From an uncultured Clostridia bacterium (GTDB lineage Bacteria > Bacillota > Clostridia > Christensenellales > Pumilibacteraceae): a DNA stretch of 48,192 nt. Positions within the stretch are counted from its first letter, which is position 1. Each line of letters begins with the position of its first letter. Below the pieces are notes generated by a model. It ran no database searches and was not told the DNA's origin. It saw only the letters and a program-made list of their open reading frames with translations. Location of the stretch: positions 1 through 48,192 of the forward strand of contig CALVUQ010000012.1 in assembly GCA_944363615.1 (NCBI GenBank), written 5' to 3'. The position numbers and the translations under genes were made by a program. Below are positions 1 to 7,638 of this stretch, piece after piece.

Positions 1-134
1 AAATAGACGGGGGCGTAGGGATCAATAACGTCGCCGCTGTCAAAGAAGCTGGTGCCGATACGATTGTTGCGGGCTCCGCAGTATTTAACGCCGCCGACGC
101 CAAATCTGCCATAGAGGCTTTGAGGAAAGCCTGA
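1..134 (+). CDS. rpe: Ribulose-phosphate 3-epimerase, C-terminal fragment
   Basis: The window opens inside this gene; only the last 43 codons are present, ending with TGA at 132-134. Ribulose-5-phosphate 3-epimerase interconverts ribulose-5-P and xylulose-5-P in the cytosolic pentose phosphate pathway. The visible part begins IDGGVGINNV and continues through AGADTIVAGSAVF, which matches the C-terminal phosphate-binding strands of this TIM-barrel family (DGG and VAGS motifs). It ends 14 bases before thiN. The rpe-thiN-spoVM order is the same as in Bacillus subtilis, which supports the call. The start and the N-terminal metal ligands lie outside the window. Confidence 0.9.
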   Translation, partial: IDGGVGINNVAAVKEAGADTIVAGSAVFNAADAKSAIEALRKA

Positions 135-148
135 ATAAAGACGAAAAA

Positions 149-790
149 ATGAAAAAAGCCGTAATTTTTCTTAACGGCGATCCGCCGCGCAAATCGGAAA
201 TCAAATGCGAGGAACTGACGGATTCGCTGAAAATCTGTGCCGACGGGGCTTACAGATACGTTAAAAAGATATGCGTTCCCGACGTTGTGCTTGGGGACTT
301 TGACAGCATAGCCGCTGAAAAAATCGACAAAAGATGCAGAAAAATACGTTTTAAACCCGAAAAGGATTTTACCGACGGACATCTTGCATTGCAGTACGCG
401 CTTGACGAAGGAGCTACTGAAATTGTAATTTACGGCGCGCTTGGCGGAAGGCCCGACATGGCGTATGCGAATCTTTCGCTGCTATATCAGGCGAAAACGG
501 GCGGCGCCAAAGCCGAGATAAGGGGCGGCGGATACACCGTTACTCTTGAAAACGGAGCTTTTGAAAAATCGGTAAATAAAGGTGCGTGCGTGTCCATGGC
601 ACCATTCTTTGAAGGGGCGCATATAATATCAACAAAAGGGCTTAAGTACCCGATGAAAAACGTCACGCTTAACAGGCTTCACATAAGTTTAAGCGTTTCG
701 AACGTTGCGTTGGCTGATTCTTTCGCCGTCGAATCGGAGGGGGAACTGTTGCTCTTTACGGAAAACATTCAAAGGAGAACGGATAAATGA
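149..790 (+). CDS. thiN: Thiamine pyrophosphokinase
   Basis: Transfers pyrophosphate from ATP to thiamine, giving the cofactor thiamine diphosphate. It has 213 residues, the usual family length. Visible motifs are ADGA (31-34), GDFDS (49-53, acidic metal/ATP site), KDFTD (72-76) and GALGGRPDM (96-104), followed by the C-terminal beta-sandwich that binds thiamine. The family usually has H where the last motif ends in M, so GGRPDM replaces the common GGRxDH. The ATG at 149 follows rpe closely. The stop overlaps the spoVM start by ATGA at 787-790, so the genes are probably co-transcribed. The dxs product elsewhere in the window (39511-41334) is a thiamine-diphosphate enzyme and would use this product. 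Confidence 0.93.
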   Translation: MKKAVIFLNGDPPRKSEIKCEELTDSLKICADGAYRYVKKICVPDVVLGDFDSIAAEKIDKRCRKIRFKPEKDFTDGHLALQYALDEGATEIVIYGALGGRPDMAYANLSLLYQAKTGGAKAEIRGGGYTVTLENGAFEKSVNKGACVSMAPFFEGAHIISTKGLKYPMKNVTLNRLHISLSVSNVALADSFAVESEGELLLFTENIQRRTDK

Positions 791-858
791 AGATCATATG
801 CGTCAAAGCCCCGCGTTTTTTAAGGGGAATACTTAAACTCTTGTTCGTAAAAAAGTAA
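787..858 (+). CDS. spoVM: Stage V sporulation protein M, 23-residue amphipathic peptide
   Basis: A 23-codon gene whose ATG overlaps the thiN stop (ATGA, 787-790) and which ends with TAA at 856-858. Aligned without gaps to B. subtilis SpoVM (26 residues), it keeps K2, K7, P9, F11, L12, G14 and I15 and a basic tail (K22, K23). It begins MKIICVKAPRFL. SpoVM is an amphipathic helix that recognises the positively curved outer forespore membrane and anchors the SpoIVA coat platform. Position supports the call: in B. subtilis spoVM also sits directly after thiN and before rpmB. A terminator hairpin follows at once (864-911). Differences are R in place of G13 and a tail three residues shorter. The identification is confident from pattern and position; function is inferred. 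Confidence 0.88.
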   Translation: MKIICVKAPRFLRGILKLLFVKK

Positions 859-863
859 AAGTA

Positions 864-911
864 AAGTCGCTTTCCGACAGGTTATACATAACTCGGGAAG
901 CGGCTTTTTAT
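864..911 (+). terminator. Rho-independent terminator after spoVM
   Basis: AAGTCGCTTTCC at 864-875 pairs with GGGAAGCGGCTT near 894-905 with two G-T pairs, followed by a T-rich run (TTTTTATATTT). It ends the rpe-thiN-spoVM transcript. Confidence 0.8.
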
Positions 912-1010
912 ATTTATTGACGGACAAGCATATAATATCAAAAAAGTCAAACTTTTTTCGCAAGGGGGCACGAAGGGGGGCAAAACCGAAAGAACGCGTC
1001 TATTAAATTT

Positions 1011-1045
1011 AAAACACAAAAAAGAGCCGCAAGGACGCGACTCTT
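1011..1045 (-). terminator. Terminator for rpmB (minus strand)
   Basis: AAGAGCCGC (1022-1030) and GCGACTCTT (1037-1045) form a stem with one G-T pair on the minus strand. Read on that strand the hairpin is followed by a T-rich stretch (complement of 1011-1021). It lies just downstream of the rpmB stop. Confidence 0.8.
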
Positions 1046-1069
1046 CCGCTTTTTGATAAAAAGAACCGA

Positions 1070-1255
1070 TTAAGCGTTTTTGTTAAGAGTTCTCTGGCAG
1101 CGGGTGCAAATGTAATCGTTGGGCTTAAGTCCTTCGATTTCGCCGTTAGCCTTATGAAGATTAGCGCTGAAAGTACGCTTGGTCCTGCGGTTACTGTGGC
1201 TGACGTTATTGCCGCTTACTTTGCCTTTTCCGCACAGCGCGCAAACTTTGCTCAT
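1070..1255 (-). CDS. rpmB: 50S ribosomal protein L28
   Basis: A component of the large ribosomal subunit. It has 61 residues, typical for a bacterial L28. The signature [14 protein letters not shown] is at 14-27. Four cysteines in two pairs (C5/C8 and C50/C53) make it the zinc-binding (C+) form. It is the only clear minus-strand gene in the window and is transcribed towards spoVM. The start is supported by a strong ribosome-binding site (GGAGGTG on the minus strand directly upstream) and a sigma-A type promoter at 1295-1323. A terminator follows its stop. B. subtilis also has rpmB opposed to this gene cluster. Confidence 0.97.
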   Translation of the reverse strand: MSKVCALCGKGKVSGNNVSHSNRRTKRTFSANLHKANGEIEGLKPNDYICTRCQRTLNKNA

Positions 1256-1294
1256 GGTGACACCTCCGTTAAAGGTAATTAGACTTACCCGAAT

Positions 1295-1323
1295 ATGATA
1301 TCACTTTTATCTGTTTTAGGCAA
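1295..1323 (-). promoter_or_regulatory. Sigma-A-type promoter of rpmB
   Basis: On the minus strand the -35 is TTGCCT (complement of 1318-1323), the spacer is 17 bases and the -10 is TATCAT (complement of 1295-1300). It lies about 40 bases upstream of the rpmB start. Confidence 0.7.
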
Positions 1324-1464
1324 GTAAAAAGCGACGATTTTAACAAAATATTTTATTTTTTTTCTCTAAGCGACATCGAATTGCGGGATAAAATTTATTA
1401 AAACATTAGATTTTTATTAAAAGTATGTCAATTTCCTTGCTTTTTGTAATCTTTTCAGCTAAAA

Positions 1465-1499
1465 TATAATAGCAATAAAATGTGTTTATTGTGAGGAGG
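1465..1499 (+). promoter_or_regulatory. -10 element and ribosome-binding site of the yloU-type gene
   Basis: A perfect TATAAT lies at 1465-1470. No convincing -35 at 17 bases is visible (TTGTAA at 1444-1449 gives a 15-base spacer). GAGGAGG at 1493-1499 sets the ATG at 1504. With the rpmB promoter this makes 1256-1503 a divergent promoter region. Confidence 0.55.
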
Positions 1500-1503
1500 T
1501 ATT

Positions 1504-1854
1504 ATGAGCGTTAACACCGTAAACGCTTACGGTCGCATTACCGTTACCGAGGAAGCGATTGCCGAGGTTGCGGGAAGTTCGGCCCTCGAGTGTTACGGGA
1601 TAGTGGACCTCGTGCCAAAGAAACTGTCGGACAGTATCTCCGATTTAATGAGAAAACAAAAGGTATCGCGCGGTGTGCGCGTTTTGACAAACGGAGACAG
1701 AATTTTTATCGACTTATACGTCGTGATGAAATACGGCGTATCGATCGACGCCGTTGCGCAGACTCTTAAAAAAACGGTCAAGTACGACGTTGAAAAATTC
1801 ACCGGAATGGTGGTCGATACCGTCAACGTAAACGTAATAGGTGTCCGCGTTTAA
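1504..1854 (+). CDS. Asp23/Gls24 family envelope stress protein (YloU type)
   Basis: A 116-residue cytoplasmic protein of the Asp23/DUF322 family. The N-terminal half has GRITVTEEAIAEVAGSSALECYGIVDL, which matches the family pattern (start of the fold, then a conserved C-x-G). The C-terminal half ends VDTVNVNVIGVRV, the strand that closes Asp23 domains. Members are linked to envelope stress and membrane association in Gram-positives; the biochemical role is not established. It lies 42 bases upstream of fakA, a conserved pair in Bacillota (yloU-yloV), so it probably shares the transcript. A second family member is at 35578-35898. Confidence 0.9.
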   Translation: MSVNTVNAYGRITVTEEAIAEVAGSSALECYGIVDLVPKKLSDSISDLMRKQKVSRGVRVLTNGDRIFIDLYVVMKYGVSIDAVAQTLKKTVKYDVEKFTGMVVDTVNVNVIGVRV

Positions 1855-1896
1855 GCGGTTGACATTTTAATCTAAATCTTATCCCGGAGGATAATA

Positions 1897-3537
1897 ATGC
1901 AGAAATCAATTAACGGAGCCATGCTTCGAAAAATGATTCTAAACGGCGCAAAGCTGCTTGATATAAATAAAACTCATGTAGACTCTTTGAACGTATTTCC
2001 CGTCCCCGACGGCGATACGGGTACTAATATGTCGCTTACGATGTTCTCGGCGGCGAAAGAAGTTTCCGCTTGCCCCAGCAACAACATCGACGCGCTGTGC
2101 GGCGCGATGGCGAAAGGCGCGTTAAGGGGCGCAAGAGGAAACAGCGGCGTTATCACCAGTCAGATTCTTAAAGGCGTTTCAGACGTACTCAGCACTTGTC
2201 AGAACGAAATTACGGCAAAGAATTTTGCAAAGGCCCTTGCAAAGGGTACAGAGGTTGCGTATAAAGCCGTGACCAAACCCAAAGAAGGCACCATACTTAC
2301 GGTCGTACGCGCGATGAGCGAGCATGCCGAAAAAATCACTAAAAAGAGCATAGCAATCGACGACTTTTTCAACCGCATCATAGAAGCGGGCGAAGAGATG
2401 CTTAAAAAGACTCCTGAAATGCTTCCCGTACTTAAAAAAGCAGGCGTCGTGGACGCAGGCGGCAGGGGACTGCTTATAATATTTCAGGGGTTTTATCATG
2501 TTCTTCTGGGTACCGAGGACGTGTCTTTGGCTTTTGACGACAAGGTTCAGGTGGACGACGACAAGTACAGCGAAAAGTCCCATTTCGATTACAATGACCT
2601 TGCCGAAATCGAATTTGCTTACTGCACCGAGTTTTTCATCATAAATCTTTACAAAAAGACCACAGAGGCGGATATAGACAAATTCCGCGAAAATCTGATG
2701 AACATCGGCGATTGCGTGCTGGTCATCGGCGATCTTTCCATGGTAAAAGTTCATGTCCACACCAATGAGCCCGGCGTTGCGCTTACCTACGCTTTGGAAC
2801 TCGGCGAGCTGGATCATCTTAAAATCGAGAATATGCTGGAGCAGAACCGTGCGCTTATCGGCCAGAAGAAAGAAGAGCTTAAGCAGTACGGACTTGTTTC
2901 CGTTTGCGCGGGTGAGGGGCTTAGCACGATATTCAAGGATCTTCTGGTAGACAACGTTATCGAAGGCGGACAGACGATGAACCCCAGCGCAGACGACATC
3001 GCCAAGGCGTGCGATAAGGTGCTTGCCAAAGACGTGTTTGTATTGCCCAACAACAAGAACATCATTCTCGCGGCGGAGCAGGCAAAAGCCTTGTCAAAAC
3101 GCAAACTGCATATAATTCCTTCGCACAACATTCCCGAGGGACTTGCCGCAGTACTTGCATTTAACCCCGAAGACAACGTTTCCAACAACGAGACCAATAT
3201 GATCGACGCAATGCAGTATGTAAAAGCGGGTCTTGTTACCTACGCCGTACGGTCCACTCAGGTTGAAAACTTCGATCTCAAGGAAGGCGACATCATAGGT
3301 ATCGACAGCAAGTCAATCGTCGCAAAGGGCGAAAACGTAAATCTCGTCACGACTCAGCTTATCGACAAGATGATGGACAACGACGTGACTAACATTACGC
3401 TGTATTTCGGCAACAACGTCACGGAAGAGGAGGCGTCCGAAATCGCTTCCACGCTTGCGAAAAAATACACCAATTGCGACGTGGATATTCATTTCGGCGG
3501 ACAGCCGCTTTACTATTATATAGTATCTTTGGAGTAA
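1897..3537 (+). CDS. fakA: DAK2/DegV-type fatty acid kinase subunit (YloV/FakA)
   Basis: The ATP-binding subunit of fatty acid kinase, which phosphorylates fatty acids presented by FakB proteins so that exogenous fatty acids enter phospholipids. It has 546 residues, the normal length. The N-terminal DAK2 (DhaL) domain has PDGDTGTNM (37-45), whose aspartates bind Mg-ATP, then the GALRGARGNSG loop (74-84) and AGVVDAGGRGL (about 183-193). The middle and C-terminal parts match the YloV-type domains (about 230-546). RBS GGAGG precedes the ATG at 1897. No fakB (DegV) gene is in the window, so the partner must lie elsewhere. It is followed by a hairpin (3590-3620) inside the DnaA-box cluster. Confidence 0.92.
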   Translation: MQKSINGAMLRKMILNGAKLLDINKTHVDSLNVFPVPDGDTGTNMSLTMFSAAKEVSACPSNNIDALCGAMAKGALRGARGNSGVITSQILKGVSDVLSTCQNEITAKNFAKALAKGTEVAYKAVTKPKEGTILTVVRAMSEHAEKITKKSIAIDDFFNRIIEAGEEMLKKTPEMLPVLKKAGVVDAGGRGLLIIFQGFYHVLLGTEDVSLAFDDKVQVDDDKYSEKSHFDYNDLAEIEFAYCTEFFIINLYKKTTEADIDKFRENLMNIGDCVLVIGDLSMVKVHVHTNEPGVALTYALELGELDHLKIENMLEQNRALIGQKKEELKQYGLVSVCAGEGLSTIFKDLLVDNVIEGGQTMNPSADDIAKACDKVLAKDVFVLPNNKNIILAAEQAKALSKRKLHIIPSHNIPEGLAAVLAFNPEDNVSNNETNMIDAMQYVKAGLVTYAVRSTQVENFDLKEGDIIGIDSKSIVAKGENVNLVTTQLIDKMMDNDVTNITLYFGNNVTEEEASEIASTLAKKYTNCDVDIHFGGQPLYYYIVSLE

Positions 3538-3571
3538 CCGACAAAGTCGTTGCTCTTTAAGAATAGTTATG

Positions 3572-3712
3572 TTTTCCACATTAAATTTGAAAAGTTATCC
3601 ACAATTGTGGATAACTTTTTGTTATCGCATCTTTTCCGTGAAACGCCGTGAAACAAAGTTTCCACAATATCAGGGATAAAAGTGAATAAATTGTGGATAA
3701 CTTTGTGGATAA
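3572..3712 (+). promoter_or_regulatory. Cluster of DnaA-box-like sites between fakA and recG
   Basis: Four exact 9-mers of the DnaA box occur: TTATCCACA at 3595-3603, and TGTGGATAA (the reverse orientation) at 3606-3614, 3692-3700 and 3704-3712. Two near matches are TTTTCCACA (3572-3580) and GTTTCCACA (3658-3666). All lie in 141 bases. The first two exact boxes form a convergent pair inside a perfect inverted repeat. No dnaA, dnaN or gyrase genes are nearby, so this is better read as a DnaA-binding cluster than as oriC. The box consensus is established knowledge; binding here is inferred. Confidence 0.65.
3590..3620 (+). terminator. Perfect inverted repeat; likely terminator after fakA
   Basis: AAAAGTTATCCAC (3590-3602) and GTGGATAACTTTT (3607-3619) form a 13-base-pair stem around AATT, followed by T at 3620 and a mixed T-rich run. 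It could stop fakA transcription and at the same time present two convergent DnaA boxes. Confidence 0.6.
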
Positions 3713-3733
3713 ACATAAGGACTGCATTCAAAC

Positions 3734-5731
3734 ATGGAATTTTCTGACATTAAAGGATTCGGAGAAAAGCGCATAGCGATGCTGAAGGAAGCGGGTATAA
3801 ATTCGCCCGCCGATCTTATAATGCATTTTCCGTCATATTATCTTTTTCTCAACCGCCTTAACGACCTCAATAAAGCCGAGGAGGGGGAACGCGTCGTAAT
3901 TTTGGCGCGCACGTCGGATAAACCCAAAGCGGCATATTTTAAAAAAAGGTTGTCTATAGTCAAAGTCAAGTTTGTTTATGACGGCAAAAACGTGTGGTGC
4001 AGTTGGTTCAATCAGCCCTTTATGGCGAGAAACATAATTCCGGAAACCTATTATTACATTTACGGAAAATTAAAAAAACACAAGTCTTCTTACGAAATCG
4101 TCGCCCCGAAAATTATCCGGTTTACGGGAAACGAGCCCGATGTTATTCCGATATACAAAAGCATAGGCAAAATCGGATCTCAACTGATATCGGACGCCGT
4201 TAAAACTGCTTTGAACGCAGTAAGAGTGGACAGCTTTATTCCCCGTTATCTGGCGGTAAAATACGGCCTTACCGATCTTAACGCGGCGTTTAACGACATA
4301 CATTTTCCCCGCTCGCAGGCGGACGTCGAAGCGGCCAAAAGAGCGATTTCGACGGAAAAGCTGACATATATGCTTGCGGCGTACTCATTGATAAGAGCTT
4401 CGTTCGACTTAAGGCGCGTTTTCACGTACGGCAACGGATTAAGCAAAATCGAAGGCGCGATAAACGGACTTCCGTATAAGCTTACTCAGGCGCAGCAGGA
4501 CAGTCTTACGAAAATCTTCAAAGGTTTGTCCGCCAAAGAGCGCTTAAACGTGCTGCTGGAAGGTGACGTAGGCTGCGGTAAGACGGTAGTTGCTTTTCTT
4601 TGCATGTATTATGCGGCGCTGAACGGCTATCAGTCCGTTTTAATGGCGCCCACCGAAATTCTCGCTTTTCAGCACTATCGAAACGGGGTGGAATTTCTGG
4701 AAAAATTCGGATTGAAATGTGAATACGTTTCCGCTTCTTTAAATAAAAAAGAGCGTGAAACGGCGCTATTCAACATATCCGTAGGCAACGCAGACTGTAT
4801 ATTTTGCACACACGCCGTACTTAACGACAATGTGGTCTTTCGTAAACTTGCGCTTGTCATCGTGGACGAGCAGCACAGATTCGGCGTTGCGCAGCGCGCG
4901 GGGCTGGAAAACAAAAGTAAAGGCGCCGACAGTATAGTCATGTCCGCCACTCCCATCCCAAGAACGCTGGCGCTTACCCTTTACGGCGACCTTGAAAGGA
5001 TCGTCATCGATGAGATGCCGCTTCGGAAAGCCGAAATTATTACCAAACGCGTGCCTAAAGCCAAGGAAGCGGATATGTGGGATTATATAATGAAAAAAGC
5101 CGAAAGCGGAGAGCAGACTTATGTGGTGGTACCGCGGATTTCCGACGATGAGGAGGACAAGCTGAGCGCCGAGGCCGTTTACGAAAAATATAAAAAGAGA
5201 TTCGGGGACAAAATAGGCTTGTTGCACGGCAGACAAAAAGATTCCGTCAAAAACCGCACAATGAGCGCTTTTGCCGCAGGCGAAATATCCGTTCTGGTTG
5301 CGACCACCGTCGTGGAGGTGGGTATAGACGTTAAAAACGCTACCTGCATGGTGATTTACGACGCGGACAGATTCGGACTTGCTCAGCTTCACCAATTGCG
5401 CGGAAGGGTGGGCCGCGGTGAAAAGAAGTCGTACTGCTTCGTTCTTTCGGATTCCGACAACGAGGAAAGCCGTGAAAGACTGGATTATTTCGTTAATTGC
5501 CGCGACGGGTTCAGCCTTGCCGAATACGACTTCAGTCATCGCGGCGCGGGCGATTTTCTGGGTTACGAGCAGCACGGCGCGGGCGACGGACTGTTATCCG
5601 ATCCCGATATAATTGGTTGCGCCAAATCGCTTAAAGACGAGCTTTTGTCCGACGATGAAGCTATGAGAAAGATAAAAAATTCCCTGGAGGACGGCAAGTA
5701 CGAGTTTTACGGCGGAATTACGTTAAATTGA
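3734..5731 (+). CDS. recG: ATP-dependent DNA helicase RecG
   Basis: A double-strand DNA translocase that reverses stalled replication forks and branch-migrates Holliday junctions. It has 665 residues, within the family range. An N-terminal HhH-like segment (2-30: GFGEKRIAMLKEAGI) precedes the wedge OB domain (about 55-135). The helicase core shows Walker A GDVGCGKT (277-284), MAPTEILA (304-311), the DEQH box DEQHRFG (378-384), SATPIPRTLAL, then VVEVGIDV and QLRGRVGRG (motif VI, about 553-561) in the second RecA domain. The C-terminal RAGDFLG-like element is present as GAGDFLGYEQHG. The ATG at 3734 has a modest site (AAGGA at 3717-3721). The upstream DnaA-box cluster makes regulation by replication state conceivable. 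Confidence 0.97.
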   Translation: MEFSDIKGFGEKRIAMLKEAGINSPADLIMHFPSYYLFLNRLNDLNKAEEGERVVILARTSDKPKAAYFKKRLSIVKVKFVYDGKNVWCSWFNQPFMARNIIPETYYYIYGKLKKHKSSYEIVAPKIIRFTGNEPDVIPIYKSIGKIGSQLISDAVKTALNAVRVDSFIPRYLAVKYGLTDLNAAFNDIHFPRSQADVEAAKRAISTEKLTYMLAAYSLIRASFDLRRVFTYGNGLSKIEGAINGLPYKLTQAQQDSLTKIFKGLSAKERLNVLLEGDVGCGKTVVAFLCMYYAALNGYQSVLMAPTEILAFQHYRNGVEFLEKFGLKCEYVSASLNKKERETALFNISVGNADCIFCTHAVLNDNVVFRKLALVIVDEQHRFGVAQRAGLENKSKGADSIVMSATPIPRTLALTLYGDLERIVIDEMPLRKAEIITKRVPKAKEADMWDYIMKKAESGEQTYVVVPRISDDEEDKLSAEAVYEKYKKRFGDKIGLLHGRQKDSVKNRTMSAFAAGEISVLVATTVVEVGIDVKNATCMVIYDADRFGLAQLHQLRGRVGRGEKKSYCFVLSDSDNEESRERLDYFVNCRDGFSLAEYDFSHRGAGDFLGYEQHGAGDGLLSDPDIIGCAKSLKDELLSDDEAMRKIKNSLEDGKYEFYGGITLN

Positions 5732-5808
5732 CATATTTCCGTTTTAAGAAGTTATTATTTTGTTTAATTTCAGCGGACATTATTGTTCGGCAGTAATTTA
5801 TTTTAATT

Positions 5809-5858
5809 GTTAAAGCGGCTGGGATAATTTTCTTTTTCGGCTTTAACGATTTTTTTTG
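5809..5858 (+). terminator. Terminator downstream of recG
   Basis: GTTAAAGC (5809-5816) pairs with GCTTTAAC (5840-5847) across a 23-base loop that contains further partial pairing, and is followed by GATTTTTTTTG. Confidence 0.6.
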
Positions 5859-5985
5859 CTGTTTACCCGTATTGAAATTTACTTAAGAATATGTTCGGGT
5901 GCACACGCTGAAAAAACTTTTCCGGGGCCCAAATCGGCAAAGTAAAATTTTTGTATCTTCTTTTGAAAATAATATGTAAAAGTGC

Positions 5986-6025
5986 TTGACAACTGAAACC
6001 GGCGTTATTATAATAATGATATCAT
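5986..6025 (+). promoter_or_regulatory. Consensus sigma-A promoter with palindrome at the start site (isc operon)
   Basis: TTGACA (5986-5991), a 17-base spacer and TATAAT (6009-6014): a perfect consensus promoter. ATGATATCAT, a 10-base palindrome, lies at 6016-6025 over the expected transcription start. Such a strong promoter covered by a dyad is the usual design for a repressed operon; the Rrf2 protein encoded next is the obvious candidate repressor (inference). Confidence 0.8.
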
Positions 6026-6047
6026 AGTAAAAAGGTAGGGATTGATA

Positions 6048-6452
6048 TTGAAGCTTTCTACAAGGGCAAGATATGGATTAAGGATAACGTTTCTAATAGC
6101 GTTGTCGCACGATAAGCCCGTATCGCTGAGTACTCTTGTGCGACAGACCGATTTAAGCGAAAAATATCTGGAGCAGCTTCTAGGCATGCTTCGTAAAGCC
6201 GGAATCGTGGAAAGCGTAAGAGGGGCTCAGGGCGGCTATTACTTATCCGATACGCCCGATAAAATCAGTATCAAGGAAATTCTGGAAGCGCTTAACGACA
6301 GTTTCGACATATCGGATTGCGCGGGCGGCAACTGTAAAGACGCGTACTGTCCCAACAAGATAATTTTCAAGCGGATTTACGACGGCATAGACGGTTTGCT
6401 GGCTTCTACGTCTTTAAGCGACATGATAAACGACTACAAGTGTGTGAGGTAA
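6048..6452 (+). CDS. Rrf2 family iron-sulfur-type transcriptional regulator (IscR-like)
   Basis: A 134-residue winged-helix repressor of the Rrf2 family. I chose the TTG at 6048 because it gives MKLSTRARYGLR, the typical Rrf2 N-terminus, at good distance from AAGGTAGGG (6032-6040); a TTG at 6042 would add only two residues. The recognition helix is around LSEKYLEQLLGMLRKAGIVES (37-57), followed by the wing RGAQGGYYL. Three cysteines (C91, C96, C101) in a C-x4-C-x4-C arrangement resemble the cluster-binding loop of IscR, suggesting Fe-S sensing. It is directly followed (one base) by the cysteine desulfurase gene, so it probably autoregulates an isc-type operon according to Fe-S status. Whether it is IscR proper or a CymR relative cannot be settled here. 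Confidence 0.88.
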   Translation: MKLSTRARYGLRITFLIALSHDKPVSLSTLVRQTDLSEKYLEQLLGMLRKAGIVESVRGAQGGYYLSDTPDKISIKEILEALNDSFDISDCAGGNCKDAYCPNKIIFKRIYDGIDGLLASTSLSDMINDYKCVR

Positions 6453-6453
6453 T

Positions 6454-7638
6454 ATGAAAAGAGTTTATTTGGATCATTCGGCGACAACACCTCTCGATCC
6501 CGAGGTTCTTGAAAAAATGTTGCCGTATTTCACGGAAAAATTCGGTAACGCAAACAGCATGCATTCCTTCGGTCAGGAGGGGGCCTACGCTGTGGACGAG
6601 GCTCGCAGAAAAATCGCGGAGCTGATAGGCGCAAAGCCCACGGAAATTTATTTCACTTCCGGCGGGACAGAGGCGGACAACTGGGCGATAAAAGGCATGG
6701 CTGCAAAGCTGCGCAAAAAAGGCAATCATATAATAACTTCCTCAATAGAGCACGCCGCTATTATAGCCTCTTGTCACCAGCTTGAAGAGTTCGGCTTCGA
6801 CGTGACTTTCCTGCCCGTTGACAAAACGGGTAAAGTTAATCCTGCAGACCTAGTAAAGGCAATTACCGACAAGACGATTCTGGTATCGGTAATGCTTGCC
6901 AACAACGAGATAGGTACCATTCAGCCCGTCAAAGAGCTTTGCGACATAGCGCACAAAAAGGGTATTTACTTCCATACCGACGCGGTTCAGGCGGTAGGTT
7001 CTATACCCGTTTCCGTCAAGGATCTGGGCGTAGATCTCATGTCCTTTTCCGCACATAAGTTTTACGGACCCAAGGGTGTTGGGGTGCTTTATATAAAGGG
7101 CGGCACCAAACCCGACAAGTTTATGACCGGCGGACATCAGGAACGTACAATGCGCGGCGGCACAACAAACGTGCCCGGCGTTGTGGGAATGGCGGCTGCG
7201 CTTGAAAAAGCGGTGAAACATCTTGACGAAAATTACAATTACGTCAAAAGTCTGCGCGACAGGTTCGTTAAGCGCGTTAAAGAGGAAATTCCCTATGTGA
7301 TCTATAACGGACACGAAACCGACCGACTGCCGCAAAACGCTAATTTTGCGTTCGACTTTATCGAGGGCGAATCCATCCTAATGTCGCTTGACCTTGCGGG
7401 CATAGCGTGCTCTTCGGGTTCCGCATGTTCGTCCGGCTCGCTGGAGCCTTCCCACGTGTTGCTTGCAACGGGACTTCCGGTGGAAAAAGCGCACGGTTCG
7501 ATAAGGTTCAGCTTCGGGCGGGACAACACCGTCGAAGACGTAGATTACACCGTAGATAAACTTAAGGAAATCGTCAACAAACTGCGCGAAATGTCGCCGC
7601 TTTTCTGTGAATTTAAAGGAGAAACCAAAAATGTATAA
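6454..7638 (+). CDS. iscS: Cysteine desulfurase (IscS/NifS type)
   Basis: A PLP enzyme that removes sulfur from cysteine as a protein persulfide for Fe-S cluster assembly and probably other thiolation pathways. It has 394 residues. Visible are YLDHSATTPLDP (5-16), SGGTEADN (69-76), H100 stacking on PLP, D176 and the Schiff-base lysine K202 in SFSAHKFYGPKG. The catalytic loop is GIACSSGSACSSGSLEPS with C325 as the likely persulfide cysteine. It starts one base after the regulator stop. Its last 8 codons overlap the 5' end of the IscU gene (7631-7638). The longish, flexible Cys loop fits the IscS/NifS group I rather than SufS. Confidence 0.96.
   Translation: MKRVYLDHSATTPLDPEVLEKMLPYFTEKFGNANSMHSFGQEGAYAVDEARRKIAELIGAKPTEIYFTSGGTEADNWAIKGMAAKLRKKGNHIITSSIEHAAIIASCHQLEEFGFDVTFLPVDKTGKVNPADLVKAITDKTILVSVMLANNEIGTIQPVKELCDIAHKKGIYFHTDAVQAVGSIPVSVKDLGVDLMSFSAHKFYGPKGVGVLYIKGGTKPDKFMTGGHQERTMRGGTTNVPGVVGMAAALEKAVKHLDENYNYVKSLRDRFVKRVKEEIPYVIYNGHETDRLPQNANFAFDFIEGESILMSLDLAGIACSSGSACSSGSLEPSHVLLATGLPVEKAHGSIRFSFGRDNTVEDVDYTVDKLKEIVNKLREMSPLFCEFKGETKNV

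Larger units (their letters stand above)
5732..6047 (+). other. Intergenic region recG to the Rrf2 gene
   Basis: About 316 non-coding bases. It holds a terminator (5809-5858) and a consensus promoter (5986-6014) with a short palindrome (6016-6025). The stretch 5860-5985 has no recognisable gene or strong structure. Confidence 0.7.

Noticed and set aside
2179..2817. Antisense open frame within fakA
   Set aside because: Opposite a well-supported gene and without a start signal.
3572..3712. Reading the DnaA-box cluster as the chromosomal origin
   Set aside because: No dnaA, dnaN, recF, gyrB or rpmH nearby and no obvious AT-rich unwinding element with DnaA-trios that I could recognise; kept as a cluster only.
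4766..5575. Antisense open frame within recG
   Set aside because: Opposite helicase motifs; no independent support.
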